From UBA6165 sp044233745 (GTDB taxonomy: Bacteria > Bacteroidota > Bacteroidia > Flavobacteriales_D > Crocinitomicaceae): 15,742 nt of DNA. The stretch covers positions 1 to 15,742 of the forward strand of contig JBIIJN010000065.1 in assembly GCA_044233745.1 (NCBI GenBank). Reading direction: 5' to 3'. The notes below the pieces were generated by a model. The model was not told the origin of the DNA, ran no database searches, and saw only the letters and a program-made list of their open reading frames with translations. Both the position numbers and the translations under genes were made by a program. Shown here one piece after another: positions 14,344 through 15,742 of the stretch. Within the stretch, counting starts at the first letter, position 1. Each line of letters begins with the position of its first letter.

Positions 14344-14621
14344 TGTTTGCAATCAGTTTCGACATGCTTATTTCAGATTTAAAGAAGCATTATGGCGACC
14401 CATACAATAATGCGTATTATGAAATTAGCAACGTTTTGGAAATGTACGATTTTTATAGAACACAAGGGAGTGTTTATCTTTCTAAAAACAACGATTTAGT
14501 CAACGTGACCAGAGCCATGATTGCTTTGAAAGAAATTGATTGGTTCAAACATTCCGTTCGCGACATCAGGGCATTTAGAGTTGAGGATTGGTCGGATTTC
14601 ACGAGTTTTATGAGAGAGTAA
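14343..14621 (+). CDS. vapD: VapD-family endoribonuclease (Cas2-like fold), putative toxin
   Basis: This 92-residue protein matches the VapD length and motif order: MFAISFDM at the start, with D7 at the position of the Cas2/VapD catalytic Asp; DPYNNAYYEIS (19-29); FYRTQGSVYLS (37-47); and HSVRDIRAFRVED (70-82) near the end. VapD proteins of Helicobacter and Haemophilus are mRNA-cleaving enzymes with a ferredoxin-like fold and act as toxins, linked to persistence or virulence. The protein is cytoplasmic. It overlaps the upstream 59-residue gene by one base, as expected for a toxin-antitoxin pair. The flanks (class D beta-lactamase homologue, insertion sequence) look accessory. The motifs make the family assignment strong; RNase activity in this protein is inference. 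Confidence 0.88.
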   Translation: MFAISFDMLISDLKKHYGDPYNNAYYEISNVLEMYDFYRTQGSVYLSKNNDLVNVTRAMIALKEIDWFKHSVRDIRAFRVEDWSDFTSFMRE

Positions 14622-14730
14622 GTGAGTTTAACAATGATAATTAACCTTTAGCTACCAAATCATTGCATTTTACATCAGCAACCATTTCAACAGAATAATT
14701 ATTATCTTCACTACCTCCAAATATTAAATC

Positions 14731-15579
14731 ATGAAACAAAATGCAGTGATCATCACAATGATTATATCGCTCACTTTATTGTTCGCATGTACAAATAACG
14801 AAGCTAAAAGCGAACAACCCGAACAAATCACACCCAGCGAAAATATCATTCAAGAAATTGACGACATTCTAAAGAAATATGATGTAACAGGCTCAGTTTT
14901 AATCTTCGACCCTGCAACTTTTACCTACTACTCCAACGATTTTGATTGGGCGCGAAAGCCTTGTAGTCCGGCATCTACTTTTAAAATACCCAATTCAATT
15001 ATTGCTTTGGAAACTGGTGTTTTGGAAAGTGATGCGAGCGTTTTTAAGTGGGATGGCAAACCCCGCCGACAAGCAAAATGGGAAAAAGATTTGACTTTGA
15101 AAGAGGCCTTCCAAGTTTCCTGTGTGCCTTGTTATCAAGAAGTGGCGAGAAAAGTTGGTCTTGATAGAATGCGCAACATGTTAGACAAACTCAAGTACCC
15201 CGGAATGATTTTCGACAGCACAACGATCGATAATTTTTGGCTAGAAGGGCCTTCAGAAATCACACAGTTTGAGCAGATTGACTTTTTGGAGCGATTTTAT
15301 TTCTCCGAATTGCCCATCAGCAAACGCACCGAAACCATCATGAAAGACATCATGATTATAGAAACAACGGAAAATTATGTGCTCAGCGGAAAATCTGGCT
15401 GGACATTCAGAGGTGAAATGAACGTGGGTTGGCTCGTGGGTTATTTGGAAAGCAAGGGGAAAGTATATTTTTTCGCCACGAACATTGAAAAAGCGGAGGC
15501 CTCTATGGAGAATTTTCCGCAGATTAGAATTGGGGTTACTATAGAGAGTTTTGGATCACTTCCCTTAACTCAAAATTAA
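14731..15579 (+). CDS. class D (OXA-like) beta-lactamase homologue, lipoprotein
   Basis: This 282-residue protein has a lipoprotein signal with lipobox LFAC (Cys20), then a serine penicillin-recognising domain. Class D landmarks are present in order: STFK (82-85, nucleophile Ser82 and the carboxylatable Lys85), SCV (130-132), FWLEG (169-173, with the active-site Trp170), and KSG (221-223). The region after FWL, with EQIDFLERFY (181-190), matches OXA enzymes well. The usual YGN motif is YPG here (156-158), so the Asn of that motif is missing. The role is either hydrolysis of beta-lactams in the periplasm, or, if activity is lost, a sensor or penicillin-binding role like BlaR/MecR domains. An insertion sequence end lies about 12 bases after the stop codon. 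No regulator gene is adjacent. Confidence 0.9.
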   Translation: MKQNAVIITMIISLTLLFACTNNEAKSEQPEQITPSENIIQEIDDILKKYDVTGSVLIFDPATFTYYSNDFDWARKPCSPASTFKIPNSIIALETGVLESDASVFKWDGKPRRQAKWEKDLTLKEAFQVSCVPCYQEVARKVGLDRMRNMLDKLKYPGMIFDSTTIDNFWLEGPSEITQFEQIDFLERFYFSELPISKRTETIMKDIMIIETTENYVLSGKSGWTFRGEMNVGWLVGYLESKGKVYFFATNIEKAEASMENFPQIRIGVTIESFGSLPLTQN

Positions 15580-15590
15580 TCCCAATGCAA

Positions 15591-15742
15591 GAGAGCTGTC
15601 CATCCAGCTAAATTTATTATTGACTAGTCGCAAACGTACCACTAATTTCCAACAATCGCAATAGCCATGCGGTCAAAGAGCCTTTCACCGAAGTAACGCC
15701 TGTTCAAACGATAACAAAACTCGTTCAAGTAGTTCTGGAGAT
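15591..15742 (-). mobile_element. end of an IS1595/ISXO2-like insertion sequence (partial)
   Basis: The window ends inside this element. Its inner part encodes a transposase C-terminus on the minus strand (see the pseudogene/CDS entry at 15642). The probable outer tip is near 15591, where GAGAGCTGTCCATCC resembles the GG/GAGCTGTC-type terminal repeats of this family as I remember them. The exact boundary and any eight-base target duplication (15583-15590 would be the local candidate) cannot be checked without the other end. Confidence 0.7.
15642..15742 (-). CDS. IS1595-family (ISXO2-like) transposase, C-terminal part
   Basis: Reading leftwards from the window edge, the last 32 codons before TAG (15642-15644) encode a peptide containing YLNEFCYRLNRRYFGERLF. 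This is the well-known C-terminal signature of ISXO2-like (IS1595) transposases (YLNEFxFRxNRR). The rest of the gene, including the catalytic residues, is outside the window, so I cannot tell whether the element is intact. The reading frame is open through all visible codons. Transposition by this family copies the element with a short target duplication. Confidence 0.87.
   Translation of the reverse strand, partial: LQNYLNEFCYRLNRRYFGERLFDRMAIAIVGN

Noticed and set aside
1..15742. tRNA, rRNA or a large structured RNA
   Set aside because: No tRNA-like clover-leaf arms, CCA ends or rRNA segments were recognised on either strand by eye; a covariance-model scan could not be run.

Overview
The window looks like chromosomal DNA from a member of the Bacteroidota, probably a free-living aerobic, gliding or T9SS-bearing lineage near the Flavobacteriales; I cannot name a genus. 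The evidence is a PorP/SprF-family protein, lipoproteins and secreted proteins with Bacteroidota-style signal peptides, TAnnTTTG promoter boxes close to start codons, little sign of Shine-Dalgarno sequences, and the gene order ctaB, two subunit III genes, subunit IV, two SCO genes, DUF420, which I recall as typical of this phylum.

Layout. 356-2410 (-) is polyphosphate kinase ppk1. 2768-3563 (+) holds two small paralogous cysteine-containing lipoproteins, separated by a clear intrinsic terminator. 3716-6119 (+) is a PorP/SprF-like outer-membrane protein tightly followed by a class 3-like aldehyde dehydrogenase. 6122-11423 (-) is a seven-gene aerobic respiration cluster read leftwards: heme O synthase (ctaB), two subunit III homologues with large soluble inserts, subunit IV, a SCO-like protein, a second SCO lipoprotein and a DUF420 membrane protein. 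Several of these genes overlap, so it is very probably one operon. It contains no subunit I or II, which must be encoded elsewhere. 11553-12041 (-) is a small outer-membrane beta-barrel with its own terminator. 12341-13532 (+) is an overlapping pair: an ABA4-like membrane protein and an uncharacterised multi-pass membrane protein. 13580-14095 (+) is a gamma-type carbonic anhydrase homologue.

The right end, from about 14135, looks accessory. It has a two-gene VapD-type module (a 59-residue protein overlapping by one base a Cas2-like VapD ribonuclease homologue), a lipoprotein class D (OXA-like) beta-lactamase homologue with a changed YGN motif, and, about a dozen bases after that gene, the end of an insertion sequence. 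The last 101 bases encode the C-terminus of an IS1595/ISXO2-type transposase.

Most interesting points: the VapD module with an unfamiliar partner; inserts at the same topological place in both subunit III paralogues, each built from its own internal repeats; a SCO paralogue lacking the usual copper-ligand histidine; the tandem cysteine lipoproteins; and the beta-lactamase beside an insertion sequence.
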